Shown: positions 15,883 to 26,387, numbered from the stretch's first letter. The stretch: DNA of 33,602 nucleotides from an uncultured Candidatus Pelagibacter sp. (GCA_905618905.1 CAJQTH010000033.1:1-33602); one strand, 5' to 3'. The notes: a model not told the origin generated them from the sequence alone. Made by a program: numbers and translations.

Positions 15883-16488
15883 ATGCAGAAATTTAATACA
15901 CTTAAAAGTATTCCAGCTTACTTGCCAATAGTTAATATTGATACGGATATGATTATTCCTAAACAATTTTTAAAAACTATTAAAAGAACAGGACTAGGAA
16001 AAAATCTATTTTTTGAAATGAGATATGATGATGATGGAAATGAAATTAAAGATTTTTCATTAAATAATGAACCTTTTAATAATTCAAAAATATTAATTGC
16101 TGGAAACAACTTTGGTTGTGGGTCATCAAGAGAGCATGCTCCTTGGGCTTTATTAGATTTTGGTATTACATGTGTAATTAGTTCAAGCTATGCTGATATT
16201 TTTTATAGCAACTGTTTTAAAAACGGTATCTTACCAATTATTTTAGAAGAAGAAAAAATTAAAGAACTTTCAGAGTATTCAAATAGAAAAGAAGAAATTT
16301 CAGTAGATTTAAACGAGCAAAAGATTGTCTATGGAAATAGTGAGACAAAATTTGATATTGATCCTTTTAAAAAAAAATGCTTATTAGAAGGTCTTGATGA
16401 TATTGCTTTGTCATTAGAAAAATCAACACAAATAGATACTTACGAAAAAAAATTAAAAGAAAATAAACCTTGGATATTTAATGATTAA
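15883..16488 (+). CDS. leuD: 3-isopropylmalate dehydratase, small subunit
   Basis: LeuD supplies the swivelling domain that completes the isopropylmalate isomerase active site. Its hallmarks are [15 protein letters not shown] near the start and [17 protein letters not shown] place the start at ATG 15883 (201 residues) and not at the in-frame ATG 15841, since the latter would add 14 non-conserved residues inside leuC; the leuC stop ends at 15881. The end overlaps leuB by 8 nt, so translation of leuCDB is tightly coupled. Confidence 0.96.
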   Translation: MQKFNTLKSIPAYLPIVNIDTDMIIPKQFLKTIKRTGLGKNLFFEMRYDDDGNEIKDFSLNNEPFNNSKILIAGNNFGCGSSREHAPWALLDFGITCVISSSYADIFYSNCFKNGILPIILEEEKIKELSEYSNRKEEISVDLNEQKIVYGNSETKFDIDPFKKKCLLEGLDDIALSLEKSTQIDTYEKKLKENKPWIFND

Positions 16489-17587
16489 AGTTAAGAAAAG
16501 AAAAATTTTACTTTTACCTGGTGATGGCATTGGACCCGAGGTTATTCAGGAAGTTAAAAAAGTCATTCAATGGTTTAATTCAAATAAATCTTTAGATTTT
16601 GAAATTGATCAAGATTTAGCAGGTGGTTGTTCTTTTGATAAACATGGAACTCCGATCACTGATGAAGTTTTTTATAAAGCATTAGAATGTGAAGTTGTAA
16701 TGTTAGGAGCTGTTGGTGGTCCTAAATGGGATAATTTAGATTTTTCAAAAAAACCTGAAAGAGCATTATTAAAATTAAGAAAAGAATTAAAATTATTTGC
16801 AAATCTAAGACCAGCAATTTGCTTTGAGCAATTAGTGGATGCCTCAACTCTAAAACCAGAAATTGTTTCAGGTTTAGATATAATGATAGTTAGAGAATTA
16901 ACTGGTGGAATTTACTTTGGAGAGCCAAGGGGAATCAAGCCAATAGAAAATGGTGAAAGAAAAGGTGTTAATACTCATACATATACGACTAGCGAGATAG
17001 TTAGGGTAGCGAAAGTAGCCTTTGATTTAGCTAAAAAAAGATCAAATAAAGTTACATCATGTGAAAAATCAAATGTAATGGAGGCAGGACAACTTTGGAG
17101 AGAAGAAGTTCAAGAGCTGCACGACAAAGAATATAAAGATGTAGAATTAAGTCATATGCTTGCTGACAATTGTGCAATGCAATTATTGAAAAATCCAAAG
17201 CAATTTGACGTAATTGTTACTGACAATTTATTTGGAGACATGCTTTCTGACCAAGCCTCAATGTTAACTGGGTCTCTAGGTTTATTACCATCAGCTTCTT
17301 TAGGTGCAAAAAATAAAGATGGTGAAATGAGAGCAATGTATGAACCAATTCATGGATCAGCACCAGATATAGCAGGCAAAGGAATTGCTAACCCAATTGC
17401 ATCAATTTTAAGTTTTGCAATGGCATTAAGATATTCATTAGACCTAGATAATGAGGCCGATGCTTTAGAAAAAGCTGTTCAAGATGTTTTAAATGATGGC
17501 CTTAGAACTAAAGACATAATTTCTAAAGATATGAAAGAAGTATCAACATCAGTAATGGGTGATGCAATAATTTCAAAATTGCAATAA
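16481..17587 (+). CDS. leuB: 3-isopropylmalate dehydrogenase
   Basis: LeuB oxidises and decarboxylates 3-isopropylmalate to 2-oxoisocaproate with NAD, the third dedicated step of leucine synthesis. The 368-residue protein shows [11 protein letters not shown] at 11-21, the substrate-binding Arg-rich segment [20 protein letters not shown], the metal-binding [11 protein letters not shown] and the NAD-loop [14 protein letters not shown]. It is followed by a 26-nt gap and then dmdC. In many Alphaproteobacteria asd lies near leuB; here the dmd block intervenes. Confidence 0.97.
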   Translation: MIKVKKRKILLLPGDGIGPEVIQEVKKVIQWFNSNKSLDFEIDQDLAGGCSFDKHGTPITDEVFYKALECEVVMLGAVGGPKWDNLDFSKKPERALLKLRKELKLFANLRPAICFEQLVDASTLKPEIVSGLDIMIVRELTGGIYFGEPRGIKPIENGERKGVNTHTYTTSEIVRVAKVAFDLAKKRSNKVTSCEKSNVMEAGQLWREEVQELHDKEYKDVELSHMLADNCAMQLLKNPKQFDVIVTDNLFGDMLSDQASMLTGSLGLLPSASLGAKNKDGEMRAMYEPIHGSAPDIAGKGIANPIASILSFAMALRYSLDLDNEADALEKAVQDVLNDGLRTKDIISKDMKEVSTSVMGDAIISKLQ

Positions 17588-17613
17588 TTAAAAATTTATT
17601 CTAGAGTTCCGTA

Positions 17614-19377
17614 ATGCCAAATTATACAGCACCGGTTGAAGATATGATGTTTCTTTTTGATAAGTTGAGAAACAATAAAAATTATAATGAAATCGAAAAA
17701 TATAAAGAGGTTAACTCAGAATTAGTAAAAGATATATTGGTTGAAGCAGCTAAAATTAATGAGAATCTAATTTTACCACTAGCAAAATCAGGTGATGAAA
17801 ATCCATCAGTCTTAGAGAATGGAGTAGTTAGAACACCTCCTGGATACAAAGAGGCTTATACAAAATATATTGAGGATGGATGGACCTCACTTTCTTGTGA
17901 CCCAAAATATGGAGGTCAAGGAATGCCAAAAACAGTAAGTGCTTTTTTTGATGAAATGCTTTCTTCTGCAAGTCTATCATTTAAGCTTTATAGTGAATTA
18001 AGTATTGGTGCTTATAATTGTATAAAACATCATGCAACAGATGTGATAAAAGATAAATATCTTCCAAAAATAGTAGAAGGTAAGTGGAGTGGCACTATGT
18101 GTCTTACAGAACCAGTGTGTGGAACTGATTTAGGTTTATTAAAAACAAAAGCAGAAGAGCAACCTGATGGAACTTATAAAATCAGTGGTCAAAAAATTTT
18201 TATTACCTCAGGTGACCAAGATCTTACAGAAAACATTATTCACTTAGTGATAGCAAGAGCCACAGATTCTCCTGCTGGAACCAAAGGTATTAGTTTATTT
18301 TTAGTTCCTAAATTTATAGTTAATGAAGATAGTTCTATAGGTTCAAGAAATGGAGTTTCTACAGGTTCAATAGAAAGTAAAATGGGTATTAAAGGATCGG
18401 CAACTTGTGTCTTAAATTTTGATGGCGCAACTGGTTATATGATTGGATCAAAAAATAAGGGTTTAAGCTCAATGTTTACTATGATGAACCTAGAGAGAAT
18501 AGTTGTTGGAATCCAAGGCCTAGGAATTTCTGAAATAGCTTATCAAAACTCACTAAGCTATGCGCAAGAGCGAAAACAAGGAAAAACAAATTATAGTAAA
18601 TCTGAAAATGGAGCAGACTATATCATTGAACATGCAGACATTAGAAAGTCTCTGCTTAATATGAAATCTATTATTGAAGGAGAGAGAGCATTATGTTTTT
18701 GGCTATCACAACAAACAGAAGTTAGCCTTTATCACCCAGATGAAAAAGTAAAACAAGAAGCGTCTGACATTGTTTCCTTAATGACACCAGTTGTTAAAAC
18801 AATGTTTACAGATATGGGTATGGAAATAACCAGTGATGCAATGCAGATTCATGGTGGTTATGGATATACAAAAGACCAAGGAATAGAGCAATTATTTAGA
18901 GATAATAGAATTACTCCAATATATGAAGGAACAAATTCGGTTCAAGCAGCAGATTTAGTTTTTAGAAAACTAGTAAATAAAAATGGTGATATAATTAATA
19001 AATATTTGGAATTGATCAAGAATGATTGCAACATTGAAAATGAAAAATTAAAACCCTTCATAGAAGAATTAAAAATACACTTAGAAATTTTATCTAAATT
19101 TACTACCTGGATTAAAGAAAAAACACAAAACTCAAAAGATGACGCAAGTGCAGCATGTAATGACTATTTAAAAGCATTAGGCTTTGTATCTATAGCTCAT
19201 GCATGGATAAAAGTTTTAGAGGTAAGTTTTAAAGATTACGAACAAAATAAAAATTTTTATAATGATAAAATACAAACTGCAAATTTTTATTTCAAAAGAG
19301 TTTTACCAAGAGCTGAAAGTCATTTTAAAACTGCCACATCAGGAAGTGACTACATAATGAATTTTAAATTCAATTAA
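17614..19377 (+). CDS. dmdC: 3-methylmercaptopropionyl-CoA dehydrogenase
   Basis: DmdC is an FAD-dependent acyl-CoA dehydrogenase that oxidises methylmercaptopropionyl-CoA to methylthioacryloyl-CoA in DMSP demethylation. The 587-residue length fits the long DmdC-type subfamily rather than the 380-residue short-chain enzymes. Visible features are an N-terminal YTAPVEDMMFLFDKL segment common to this subfamily, CLTEPVCGTDLG for FAD binding (163-174), ITSGDQDLTENIIH, QIHGGYGYTKD (411-421) and the catalytic Glu in PIYEGTNSVQ (E438). The C-terminal extension (about 455-587) is also typical. The next gene, dmdB, supplies its substrate, which supports the assignment over a general long-chain dehydrogenase. 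Confidence 0.9.
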   Translation: MPNYTAPVEDMMFLFDKLRNNKNYNEIEKYKEVNSELVKDILVEAAKINENLILPLAKSGDENPSVLENGVVRTPPGYKEAYTKYIEDGWTSLSCDPKYGGQGMPKTVSAFFDEMLSSASLSFKLYSELSIGAYNCIKHHATDVIKDKYLPKIVEGKWSGTMCLTEPVCGTDLGLLKTKAEEQPDGTYKISGQKIFITSGDQDLTENIIHLVIARATDSPAGTKGISLFLVPKFIVNEDSSIGSRNGVSTGSIESKMGIKGSATCVLNFDGATGYMIGSKNKGLSSMFTMMNLERIVVGIQGLGISEIAYQNSLSYAQERKQGKTNYSKSENGADYIIEHADIRKSLLNMKSIIEGERALCFWLSQQTEVSLYHPDEKVKQEASDIVSLMTPVVKTMFTDMGMEITSDAMQIHGGYGYTKDQGIEQLFRDNRITPIYEGTNSVQAADLVFRKLVNKNGDIINKYLELIKNDCNIENEKLKPFIEELKIHLEILSKFTTWIKEKTQNSKDDASAACNDYLKALGFVSIAHAWIKVLEVSFKDYEQNKNFYNDKIQTANFYFKRVLPRAESHFKTATSGSDYIMNFKFN

Positions 19378-19378
19378 C

Positions 19379-21007
19379 ATGAGTCATTACGATACAGATT
19401 TAGATAAAAATAAGGCTAACTATGTTCCTCTATCTCCTTTAACATTTTTAGAAAGGACCAAAGATATATATCCAAACTATGAAGCATTAGTTTATGAAAG
19501 TAGATCTTATACTTGGAAAGAGGTTTATAAAAGATGTGTTAAGTTTGCTAGTGCATTAGACAAACTAGGTGTAAAAACTGGAGACACAGTTTCTATAATG
19601 GCTTTCAATACCCCTGAAATTTTTGAAGCTCATTATTCAATACCAATGGTGGGAGCTGTAATTAATGCAATTAATATAAGACTAGATCCAAATACAATAA
19701 GTTATATTTTACAGCATAGTGATGCAAAAGTTTTAATTGTAGATAGACAATTTCACGATGTAATCGAGAAAGCTTTAAAAAATGTTAAAAATAAAATTAC
19801 AATTATTGATATTGACGACCAAGACATAGACACAAGTTCTTTCAAAAAAATAGGAGAATTTGAGTATGAAAATTTCTTAAATACAGGTGATGAAAATTAT
19901 GAATGGAAAAAGCCTAAAGATGAGTGGGAGGCAATCTCATTAGGGTACACATCTGGGACAACCGGAAAACCAAAAGGAGTAGTTTATCATCACAGGGGTG
20001 CATATTTAATGGCAACAGGAAGTGTAACAGCTTGGAACATGCCTAATAGACTAAATTTTTTATGCGTTGTACCAATGTTTCATTGTAACGGTTGGTGCTA
20101 TCCTTGGACACTGGCGATGCTGCATTCAAGGGTAATTTGTTTAAGAAACATTGATGTGAAAAAGATGTTTGAATTAATTGATAAATATGAAGTAACCCAT
20201 TTTGGTGGAGCACCAATAGTATTAAATATGATTGTTAATGCTCCAAAAGAGGATCAAAAAGCTTTAAAAAGAAAAGTAAATGTTTTAACTGCGGGCGCGC
20301 CCCCACCAAGTATTATCTTTGAAAAAATGGAAAACCTTGGCTTTGAAGTGATGCATGTTTATGGATTAACCGAAACTTATGGTCATATGTTACAGTGTGC
20401 ATGGAACGAAGATTGGAATACTTTAGAAAAAGATAAAAAAAATGAAATTAAAGCAAGACAAGGTGTTAGATATCCTAATACTGAAGGTGCAGTTGTTATG
20501 AATCCTGAAACCATGAAGCAAGTTCCTAAAGATGGAAAAACCATGGGTGAAATTATGATTAGGGGAAACATTGTAATGAAGGGTTATTATAAAGATAAAG
20601 AAGAAACAGAAAAGTCAATGGCTGGTGGATGGTTTCACTCAGGAGATCTAGCGGTTGTGCATCCAGATGGATATATTAAAATTCAAGACAGATCTAAAGA
20701 TATAATAATTTCAGGTGGTGAAAATATTTCTTCGATTGAAATAGAAAATGCAATAGCAAATCATCCATCAGTATCTTTGGCTGCGGTTGTTGCTAAGCCA
20801 GATGAAAAGTGGGGAGAAACACCTTGTGCTTTTGTTGAGTTAATTAAGGATAAGTCTGCAGAAGAAAAAGATATCATAGATTTCTGTAGAGAAACTTTAG
20901 CAGGATTTAAACTTCCAAAAAAAGTTATATTTTGTGAGTTACCAAAGACATCAACTGGAAAAATACAAAAATTTGAGCTTAGAAAAAAATTAAAGGACTT
21001 AAGTTGA
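19379..21007 (+). CDS. dmdB: 3-methylmercaptopropionyl-CoA ligase
   Basis: DmdB activates methylmercaptopropionate (the product of DmdA) to its CoA thioester with ATP. It is a 542-residue ANL-superfamily enzyme: P-loop YTSGTTGKPKG (190-200), the DmdB/medium-chain-type segment VPMFHCNGWCYPW (231-243), GLTETYGH, the hinge region DRSKDIIISGGENIS and catalytic lysine K528 in KTSTGKIQK. Related medium-chain acyl-CoA ligases look alike, so the specific role rests partly on the neighbours dmdC and dmdA. It starts one base after dmdC and overlaps the hydrolase gene by 4 nt. Confidence 0.9.
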   Translation: MSHYDTDLDKNKANYVPLSPLTFLERTKDIYPNYEALVYESRSYTWKEVYKRCVKFASALDKLGVKTGDTVSIMAFNTPEIFEAHYSIPMVGAVINAINIRLDPNTISYILQHSDAKVLIVDRQFHDVIEKALKNVKNKITIIDIDDQDIDTSSFKKIGEFEYENFLNTGDENYEWKKPKDEWEAISLGYTSGTTGKPKGVVYHHRGAYLMATGSVTAWNMPNRLNFLCVVPMFHCNGWCYPWTLAMLHSRVICLRNIDVKKMFELIDKYEVTHFGGAPIVLNMIVNAPKEDQKALKRKVNVLTAGAPPPSIIFEKMENLGFEVMHVYGLTETYGHMLQCAWNEDWNTLEKDKKNEIKARQGVRYPNTEGAVVMNPETMKQVPKDGKTMGEIMIRGNIVMKGYYKDKEETEKSMAGGWFHSGDLAVVHPDGYIKIQDRSKDIIISGGENISSIEIENAIANHPSVSLAAVVAKPDEKWGETPCAFVELIKDKSAEEKDIIDFCRETLAGFKLPKKVIFCELPKTSTGKIQKFELRKKLKDLS

Positions 21008-21780
21008 TTCTTGAAATAGATGATAAAAAAGTTTTTGTTTCAGATGCAGGTCAAGGTACAGATAAAGATAAAGATACTATAGTTTTACTTCATGGAAGTG
21101 GCCTTTCTCATATTGTTTGGTCTTTAACAGAACAATATTTATCAAATCAAAACTATAATGTTCTAGCAATTGATTTACCAGGGCATGGAAATTCTGAAGG
21201 TAAAAGTTTGAGATCAATAGAAGAAATTTCTGATTGGTTAGAAAAAGTTTTTAATAAACTTAACATTTCTAAGATAACAATAATTGGACACTCACAAGGA
21301 TGCTTGGAGGCACTTGAATATTTTTTTAAATACCCAAAAAAAGTTAAAAACTTAGTATTTGTTGGCGGATCATATAGAATGCCAGTTAATCAAGACTTAA
21401 TTGATCTTGCTGAAGATGGAGACAATCAAGCAATTAAATTGATGATGAAATGGAGTTACGAGAACTCTAAAAAATTTATTGGAGGCAATCCTGTACAAAA
21501 AATTATTAATTCTTCGAGAGATATTAGAGAAATTTTAGCTATTGATCTTGTAGCTTGTAATAATTATAAAAATGGATCTGAAGCTCTAAAGTCAATTAAT
21601 TGCCCTACATTATTTATTTTTGGTGAGTTAGATAAGATGGTTAACCTTGAAAAAGGTAAGAAATTCGCTGAACTTATTCCTAATTCAAAGACACATATAA
21701 TAAAAGATTGTGGGCATATGATTATGTTTGAAAAAGCTTTTGAAATGAGAGAAAAGATCTCTGAATTTCTAAAAAAATGA
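21004..21780 (+). CDS. Alpha/beta hydrolase within the dmd operon
   Basis: This 258-residue protein has the alpha/beta-hydrolase fold with a complete triad: nucleophile S97 in GHSQG, D210 in FGELDKM and H238 in [13 protein letters not shown] (30-33) forms the oxyanion hole. There is no signal peptide, so it acts in the cytoplasm. It begins with TTG 21004, overlapping the dmdB stop (TTGA), and ends overlapping the dmdA start (ATGA), so it is translationally embedded in the DMSP operon. Substrate is unknown. Given its place, thioester or ester hydrolysis on a DMSP-derived acyl-CoA intermediate is a reasonable inference, but a house-cleaning esterase or lactonase role cannot be excluded. Confidence 0.85.
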   Translation: MILEIDDKKVFVSDAGQGTDKDKDTIVLLHGSGLSHIVWSLTEQYLSNQNYNVLAIDLPGHGNSEGKSLRSIEEISDWLEKVFNKLNISKITIIGHSQGCLEALEYFFKYPKKVKNLVFVGGSYRMPVNQDLIDLAEDGDNQAIKLMMKWSYENSKKFIGGNPVQKIINSSRDIREILAIDLVACNNYKNGSEALKSINCPTLFIFGELDKMVNLEKGKKFAELIPNSKTHIIKDCGHMIMFEKAFEMREKISEFLKK

Positions 21781-22886
21781 CAAATTTTTCAATTGCAAAA
21801 TCTAGAAGACTAAGAAGTACTCCGTATACCTCAAGAATAGAGAAACAAGGAGTTACAGCATATACAATTTATAATCACATGTTGTTACCTGCTGCTTTTG
21901 GATCAATAGAAAATAGTTACAAACATTTAAAAGAGCACGTTCAAGTATGGGATGTTGCTGCAGAAAGACAAGTAGAGATTTCGGGAAAAGACTCTGCAGA
22001 ATTAGTACAATTGATGACATGTAGAGATTTATCAAAATCTAAAATTGGGAGGTGTTATTATTGTCCAATAATAGATGAAAATGGAAACCTTGTTAATGAT
22101 CCAGTTGTTCTAAAGCTGGATGAAAACAGATGGTGGCTATCAATAGCAGACTCGGATGTAATATTTTTTGCCAAAGGTTTAGCATCCGGACATAAATTTG
22201 ATGTTAAAATTATAGAACCAGTAGTGGATATAATGGCAATACAAGGTCCGAAATCATTTGCATTAATGGAAAAAGTTTTTGGAAAAAAAATTACTGAACT
22301 AAAATTCTTTGGATTTGATTATTTCGATTTTGATGGAACTAAACATTTAATAGCAAGGTCAGGATGGTCTAAGCAAGGTGGGTATGAAGTTTATGTTCAA
22401 AATACAGAGTCAGGACAAAAATTATATGACTATCTTTTTGAAGTTGGAAAAGAATTTAATGTAGGACCTGGGTGTCCAAACTTAATAGAGAGAATTGAGA
22501 GTGCATTACTATCTTATGGAAACGATTTTGATAACAGTGATAATCCATTTGAATGTGGTTTTGATCAATATGTTAGTTTGGATAGTGATATAAATTTTTT
22601 AGGAAAAGATAAATTAAAAGAAGTTAAATCAAAAGGAGCTCAAAAGAAGTTAATGGGTATTAAAATTGATATAAAAGAAATTAGCCTCACAGGATCAAAA
22701 AATTTATATGATGAGAAAAATAATATAATTGGCGAATTAAGGTCATCTTGTTATTCACCTCATTTTCAAATGGTTATTGGAATAGCAATGATCCAGAAGT
22801 CCCACTGGGAAGTATCTCAAACCTTTAAAATTCAAATAAATGATAACACTTTTAGTGGAAAAGTTTGTGATTTACCCTTCATCTAG
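21777..22886 (+). CDS. dmdA: Dimethylsulfoniopropionate demethylase
   Basis: DmdA moves a methyl group from DMSP to tetrahydrofolate, giving methylmercaptopropionate and 5-methyl-THF. At 369 residues it has the same length as the characterised Pelagibacter enzyme, as I recall it. It belongs to the GcvT (glycine cleavage T) fold, and the DmdA-type segments are recognisable: [29 protein letters not shown] followed by [10 protein letters not shown], and [15 protein letters not shown] (193-207). Other GcvT-like demethylases (for sarcosine or dimethylglycine) differ in these places. The ATG overlaps the hydrolase stop by 4 nt. SAR11 cells cannot reduce sulfate, so DMSP is an important sulfur and carbon source. 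Confidence 0.92.
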   Translation: MTNFSIAKSRRLRSTPYTSRIEKQGVTAYTIYNHMLLPAAFGSIENSYKHLKEHVQVWDVAAERQVEISGKDSAELVQLMTCRDLSKSKIGRCYYCPIIDENGNLVNDPVVLKLDENRWWLSIADSDVIFFAKGLASGHKFDVKIIEPVVDIMAIQGPKSFALMEKVFGKKITELKFFGFDYFDFDGTKHLIARSGWSKQGGYEVYVQNTESGQKLYDYLFEVGKEFNVGPGCPNLIERIESALLSYGNDFDNSDNPFECGFDQYVSLDSDINFLGKDKLKEVKSKGAQKKLMGIKIDIKEISLTGSKNLYDEKNNIIGELRSSCYSPHFQMVIGIAMIQKSHWEVSQTFKIQINDNTFSGKVCDLPFI

Positions 22887-22906
22887 TATAAAAGCCTAAT
22901 AACATC

Positions 22907-23914
22907 ATGAATATAGCAATTGTAGGAGCCACAGGTAATGTTGGAAGAAAAATTATCGAAGTTCTAGAGAGAAAAAAACTTCCTATAAAGGAACTATTTT
23001 TAGTCGCTTCACCAAGAAGTGCTGGTCAAAAAATAAATTTTAATGGCAAAGAGCATGAGGTCTTTAACCTTGAAACATTTGATTTTTCAAAAATTAAAAT
23101 TACTTTCTTTGCAGCAGGTGGAAAAATTTCAGAGCAATATGCTTTAAAAGTAGCAAAGCACTCAATAGTTATAGATAATTCTAGTTTTTTTAGAATGGAT
23201 CCTGATGTGCCATTAATTGTTCCACAGGTAAATTCAGAAGCAATTAAGAATATGAAAAAAAATATAATTGCTAACCCTAATTGCTCAACAGCTCAGTTAG
23301 TAATTGCTCTTAAACCATTACACGATTTATTTAATATTGAACGAATAATTGTCTCGACATATCAGTCTGTTTCAGGGGGTGGAAAAAAACCTATGAACGA
23401 ACTAATAGAACAAACAAAATTATCTTTAGAAAATAAAGAAATTAAATCTTTAAATTTTACTAAACAAATAGCTTTTAATGCCATTCCTCAAATCGATGTT
23501 TTTGCAGATGATGGCTATACTAAAGAAGAATTAAAAATGACTAATGAAACTAAAAAAATTCTTGGTGACAAAATAGAATTAACAGCAACTTGTGTAAGAA
23601 TTCCTGTCATGATTTCTCATGCAGAGTCAGTAAATATTCAATTTGAAAAACCATTTTCTTTAGAAAAAGTTAGAGATGCCCTTAGTAAAGCAGAAGGCTG
23701 TGAGGTTTATGATAAAAGAGAAGATGGAGGATATAGTACTCCAATCGAAGCAGAAGGAAGAGACGAAACTTATATTTCAAGAATAAGAGAAGATAAAACT
23801 AATAAAAATTCATTAAATCTATGGATTGTTTCTGATAACCTACTTAGAGGAGCGGCATTGAATGCTGTTGAGATTGCAGAAACTTTAATTAAAGGTGAAT
23901 TTAATGGAAAATAA
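22907..23914 (+). CDS. asd: Aspartate-semialdehyde dehydrogenase
   Basis: Asd reduces aspartyl phosphate to aspartate semialdehyde with NADPH, the branch point to lysine/diaminopimelate, threonine and methionine. The 335-residue protein shows the nucleotide-binding GATGNVG (7-13), SVIDNSS-type loop (VIDNSSFFRM), active-site C126 in ANPNCSTAQ and the catalytic region with RIPVMISHAES (His). It starts 20 nt after dmdA and its 3' end overlaps sdhC by 11 nt. Confidence 0.97.
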   Translation: MNIAIVGATGNVGRKIIEVLERKKLPIKELFLVASPRSAGQKINFNGKEHEVFNLETFDFSKIKITFFAAGGKISEQYALKVAKHSIVIDNSSFFRMDPDVPLIVPQVNSEAIKNMKKNIIANPNCSTAQLVIALKPLHDLFNIERIIVSTYQSVSGGGKKPMNELIEQTKLSLENKEIKSLNFTKQIAFNAIPQIDVFADDGYTKEELKMTNETKKILGDKIELTATCVRIPVMISHAESVNIQFEKPFSLEKVRDALSKAEGCEVYDKREDGGYSTPIEAEGRDETYISRIREDKTNKNSLNLWIVSDNLLRGAALNAVEIAETLIKGEFNGK

Positions 23915-24287
23915 TAATCCTTTATCGCCACACATTCAGATCTATAGATGGCACATATCTTCTCTAGTATCTATTTCACATAGAATTACAGGAATAATAA
24001 ATATAGTTGCTATAACAATAATTTGTTTTTGGATTGCATCATTATTACTAGGTGAAAATAGTTATGAGTTTACAAAGGTATTTTTAAATTCTATTTTAGG
24101 AAAATTCATAATTTTAGGTTTAACATGGTCATTTAGTTTTCAGATATTAAGTGAAATAAGACATTTAATTATGGACCTAGGATATGGGTTTGAATTAAAA
24201 GTAACAAAGATAACGGGATTAATCGTGATTATTGGTTCATTTTTTTTAACAATTTTAATTTATCTAATTGGAAAGCAATTTATTTAG
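23904..24287 (+). CDS. sdhC: Succinate dehydrogenase cytochrome b556 subunit
   Basis: SdhC is one of the two membrane anchors of complex II, helping bind heme b and ubiquinone. The 127-residue protein has three helices. SISHRITG (23-30) carries the Ser and Arg of the quinone site, and EIRHLIMDLGYG holds the heme-ligand His (H87). The start is ATG 23904, preceded by AAAGGTG; the in-frame GTG 23895 lies within that ribosome binding site and is less likely. Translation is coupled to asd through the 11-nt overlap. Confidence 0.95.
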   Translation: MENNNPLSPHIQIYRWHISSLVSISHRITGIINIVAITIICFWIASLLLGENSYEFTKVFLNSILGKFIILGLTWSFSFQILSEIRHLIMDLGYGFELKVTKITGLIVIIGSFFLTILIYLIGKQFI

Positions 24288-24288
24288 C

Positions 24289-24618
24289 ATGAATAATGTG
24301 ACTAAAAAATGGCTATTAATGAGAGTAAGCTCTGTGGTGTTGATACCACTAATGACATGGTTTATTTTAAATTTAGTTTCAGTTTTCAATAAAGATTATG
24401 TTGATATTGTTAATTTTTTTTCAAATCAGCCATCTAAAATTTTAGTTTCTCTGTTGTTAGTTTTTGCCTATTTTTTTTCAGCCTTAAGTATTAGTGAGGT
24501 ATTTGAAGACTATATACAGGATGAAAAAATCAAAAATGTCGCAAACAAAACTTTGAATATATTTGCTATAATAATTCCTTTAATTACAATTATAATAATA
24601 TTTAATTTAAATACATGA
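24289..24618 (+). CDS. sdhD: Succinate dehydrogenase membrane anchor subunit
   Basis: This 109-residue protein has three hydrophobic segments (about 12-32, 49-69 and 88-107) and the end of the SdhD signature, FEDYIQDE, which includes the quinone-site Asp-Tyr. Its place between sdhC and sdhA confirms the identity. The usual HxxxGxxxxxxDY pattern is broken: the residue 12 before the Tyr, where the heme b ligand His sits, is Phe ([14 protein letters not shown]), and the whole protein has no His. The start is ATG 24289, one base after the sdhC stop; an in-frame TTG 24268 lies inside sdhC. The stop overlaps sdhA by 4 nt. Confidence 0.92.
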   Translation: MNNVTKKWLLMRVSSVVLIPLMTWFILNLVSVFNKDYVDIVNFFSNQPSKILVSLLLVFAYFFSALSISEVFEDYIQDEKIKNVANKTLNIFAIIIPLITIIIIFNLNT

Positions 24619-26387
24619 GTTCATATAAAATTATAGATCATGAATACGATGTTATCGTACTTGGCGCAGGAGGCTCAGGCTTAAGAGCTGCTGTTGGTTT
24701 AAGTGAAGCTGGTTTAAAGACAGCCTGTATTTCAAAAGTATTTCCAACAAGAAGTCATACCTCTGCCGCTCAAGGAGGAATTTCTGCATCTTTAGGGAAT
24801 ATGGGTGAAGATGATTGGCGTTGGCATATGTATGATACTGTCAAAGGTGCTGACTGGTTAGGTGACCAAGATAGTATCGAGTATCTTTGTAAAGAAGCTC
24901 CAGCAGCTGTTATAGAATTAGAAAAATACGGAGTTCCATTTAGTAGAACTGATGATGGTAAAATTTACCAAAGACCTTTTGGTGGAATGACAAAAAATTA
25001 TGGCAATGGAATTGTTCAAAGAACATGCGCAGCTGCAGATAGAACTGGACATGCAATACTTCATACTCTTTATGGACAAGCTTTAAAACACAACACTGAA
25101 TTTTTTATTGAATACTTCGCTTTAGATTTATTAATGAAAGATGGTGAATGCAAAGGTCTTATTGCTTGGAATTTAAATGATGGAACAATTCATAGATTTA
25201 GAGCTCACAGCACAATAATTGCAACAGGTGGTTATGGAAAAGCTTATTATTCTGCAACTTCAGCACACACTTGTACTGGAGATGGAAATGCAATGGTTTT
25301 AAGAGCAGGTTTACCATTACAAGATATGGAATTTGTACAATTTCATCCAACAGGAATTTATGGACATGGAACTTTAATTTCTGAAGGTGTTAGAGGAGAA
25401 GGTGGCTATTTAGTTAATTCAAAAGGTGAAAGATTTATGGAGCGTTATGCACCAAAAGCTAAAGACTTAGCATCTAGAGATGTAGTAAGTAGATCAATGT
25501 CAATTGAGATTAATGAAGGAAGAGGTGTGGGTAAAGAACAGGATCATGTTCACTTACACTTAAGTCATTTAGACAAAAGTATTATTGAAAGTAGACTTCC
25601 AGGAATAACTGAAGCAGCAAGATTATTTGCAAATGTTGATGTAACTAAAGAGCCAATACCAGTAGTTCCCACTGTTCATTATAATATGGGAGGTATCCCA
25701 ACAAACTATAAAGCTGAAGTATTAACAGGCAATGATTCTGAAACAGTTCCAGGATTAATGGCAATTGGTGAGGCTGCCTGCGTTTCTGTTCATGGAGCGA
25801 ATAGATTGGGGTCTAATTCTTTAATTGACCTAGTTGTATTTGGAAGAGCCGCAGCTAGAAGAGCTGCAGAACTTGTAAAACCAGGAACCCCACATGAAGA
25901 TATAGGAGAGACTGAAACAGAAAAATGTTTAGAAAGATTTGATAAATTAAGAAACTCTAATGGTGAAAATAGTACTGCAGAACTTAGACTTTCAATGCAA
26001 AAAACTATGCAATCAAAGTGTGCTGTTTTTAGAACAGAAAAAACACTTAAAGAGGGTGTTGATGATATTAGAAAAGCATACGATGGAATGGAATCAATTT
26101 CTGTAAAAGATAGGTCACTTGTTTTTAACACTGATTTAGTGGAAACATTGGAGTTTGATAACTTGATAAGACAAGCAATTACAACAGTGGATTCTGCTTA
26201 TAATAGACAAGAGAGCAGAGGCGCACATGCAAGAGAAGATTTCCCAAAAAGAGACGATGAAAAATTTATGCAACATACTATTGCTTGGTGCAATGGAAAA
26301 GATTCAAAAATTGGTTATAGACCAGTTACTAAAACAACTTTAACAAATGAAGTTCAATACTTTCCACCACAAGAAAGAGTTTACTAG
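24615..26387 (+). CDS. sdhA: Succinate dehydrogenase flavoprotein subunit
   Basis: SdhA oxidises succinate to fumarate at the inner face of the membrane and passes electrons to SdhB. The 590-residue length is normal. FAD-binding [10 protein letters not shown] (17-26), the covalent flavin attachment His in [11 protein letters not shown] (H48), [17 protein letters not shown] and the C-terminal [17 protein letters not shown] are all present. The ATG overlaps the sdhD stop by 4 nt and the stop overlaps the sdhB GTG by 1 nt. Confidence 0.98.
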   Translation: MSSYKIIDHEYDVIVLGAGGSGLRAAVGLSEAGLKTACISKVFPTRSHTSAAQGGISASLGNMGEDDWRWHMYDTVKGADWLGDQDSIEYLCKEAPAAVIELEKYGVPFSRTDDGKIYQRPFGGMTKNYGNGIVQRTCAAADRTGHAILHTLYGQALKHNTEFFIEYFALDLLMKDGECKGLIAWNLNDGTIHRFRAHSTIIATGGYGKAYYSATSAHTCTGDGNAMVLRAGLPLQDMEFVQFHPTGIYGHGTLISEGVRGEGGYLVNSKGERFMERYAPKAKDLASRDVVSRSMSIEINEGRGVGKEQDHVHLHLSHLDKSIIESRLPGITEAARLFANVDVTKEPIPVVPTVHYNMGGIPTNYKAEVLTGNDSETVPGLMAIGEAACVSVHGANRLGSNSLIDLVVFGRAAARRAAELVKPGTPHEDIGETETEKCLERFDKLRNSNGENSTAELRLSMQKTMQSKCAVFRTEKTLKEGVDDIRKAYDGMESISVKDRSLVFNTDLVETLEFDNLIRQAITTVDSAYNRQESRGAHAREDFPKRDDEKFMQHTIAWCNGKDSKIGYRPVTKTTLTNEVQYFPPQERVY

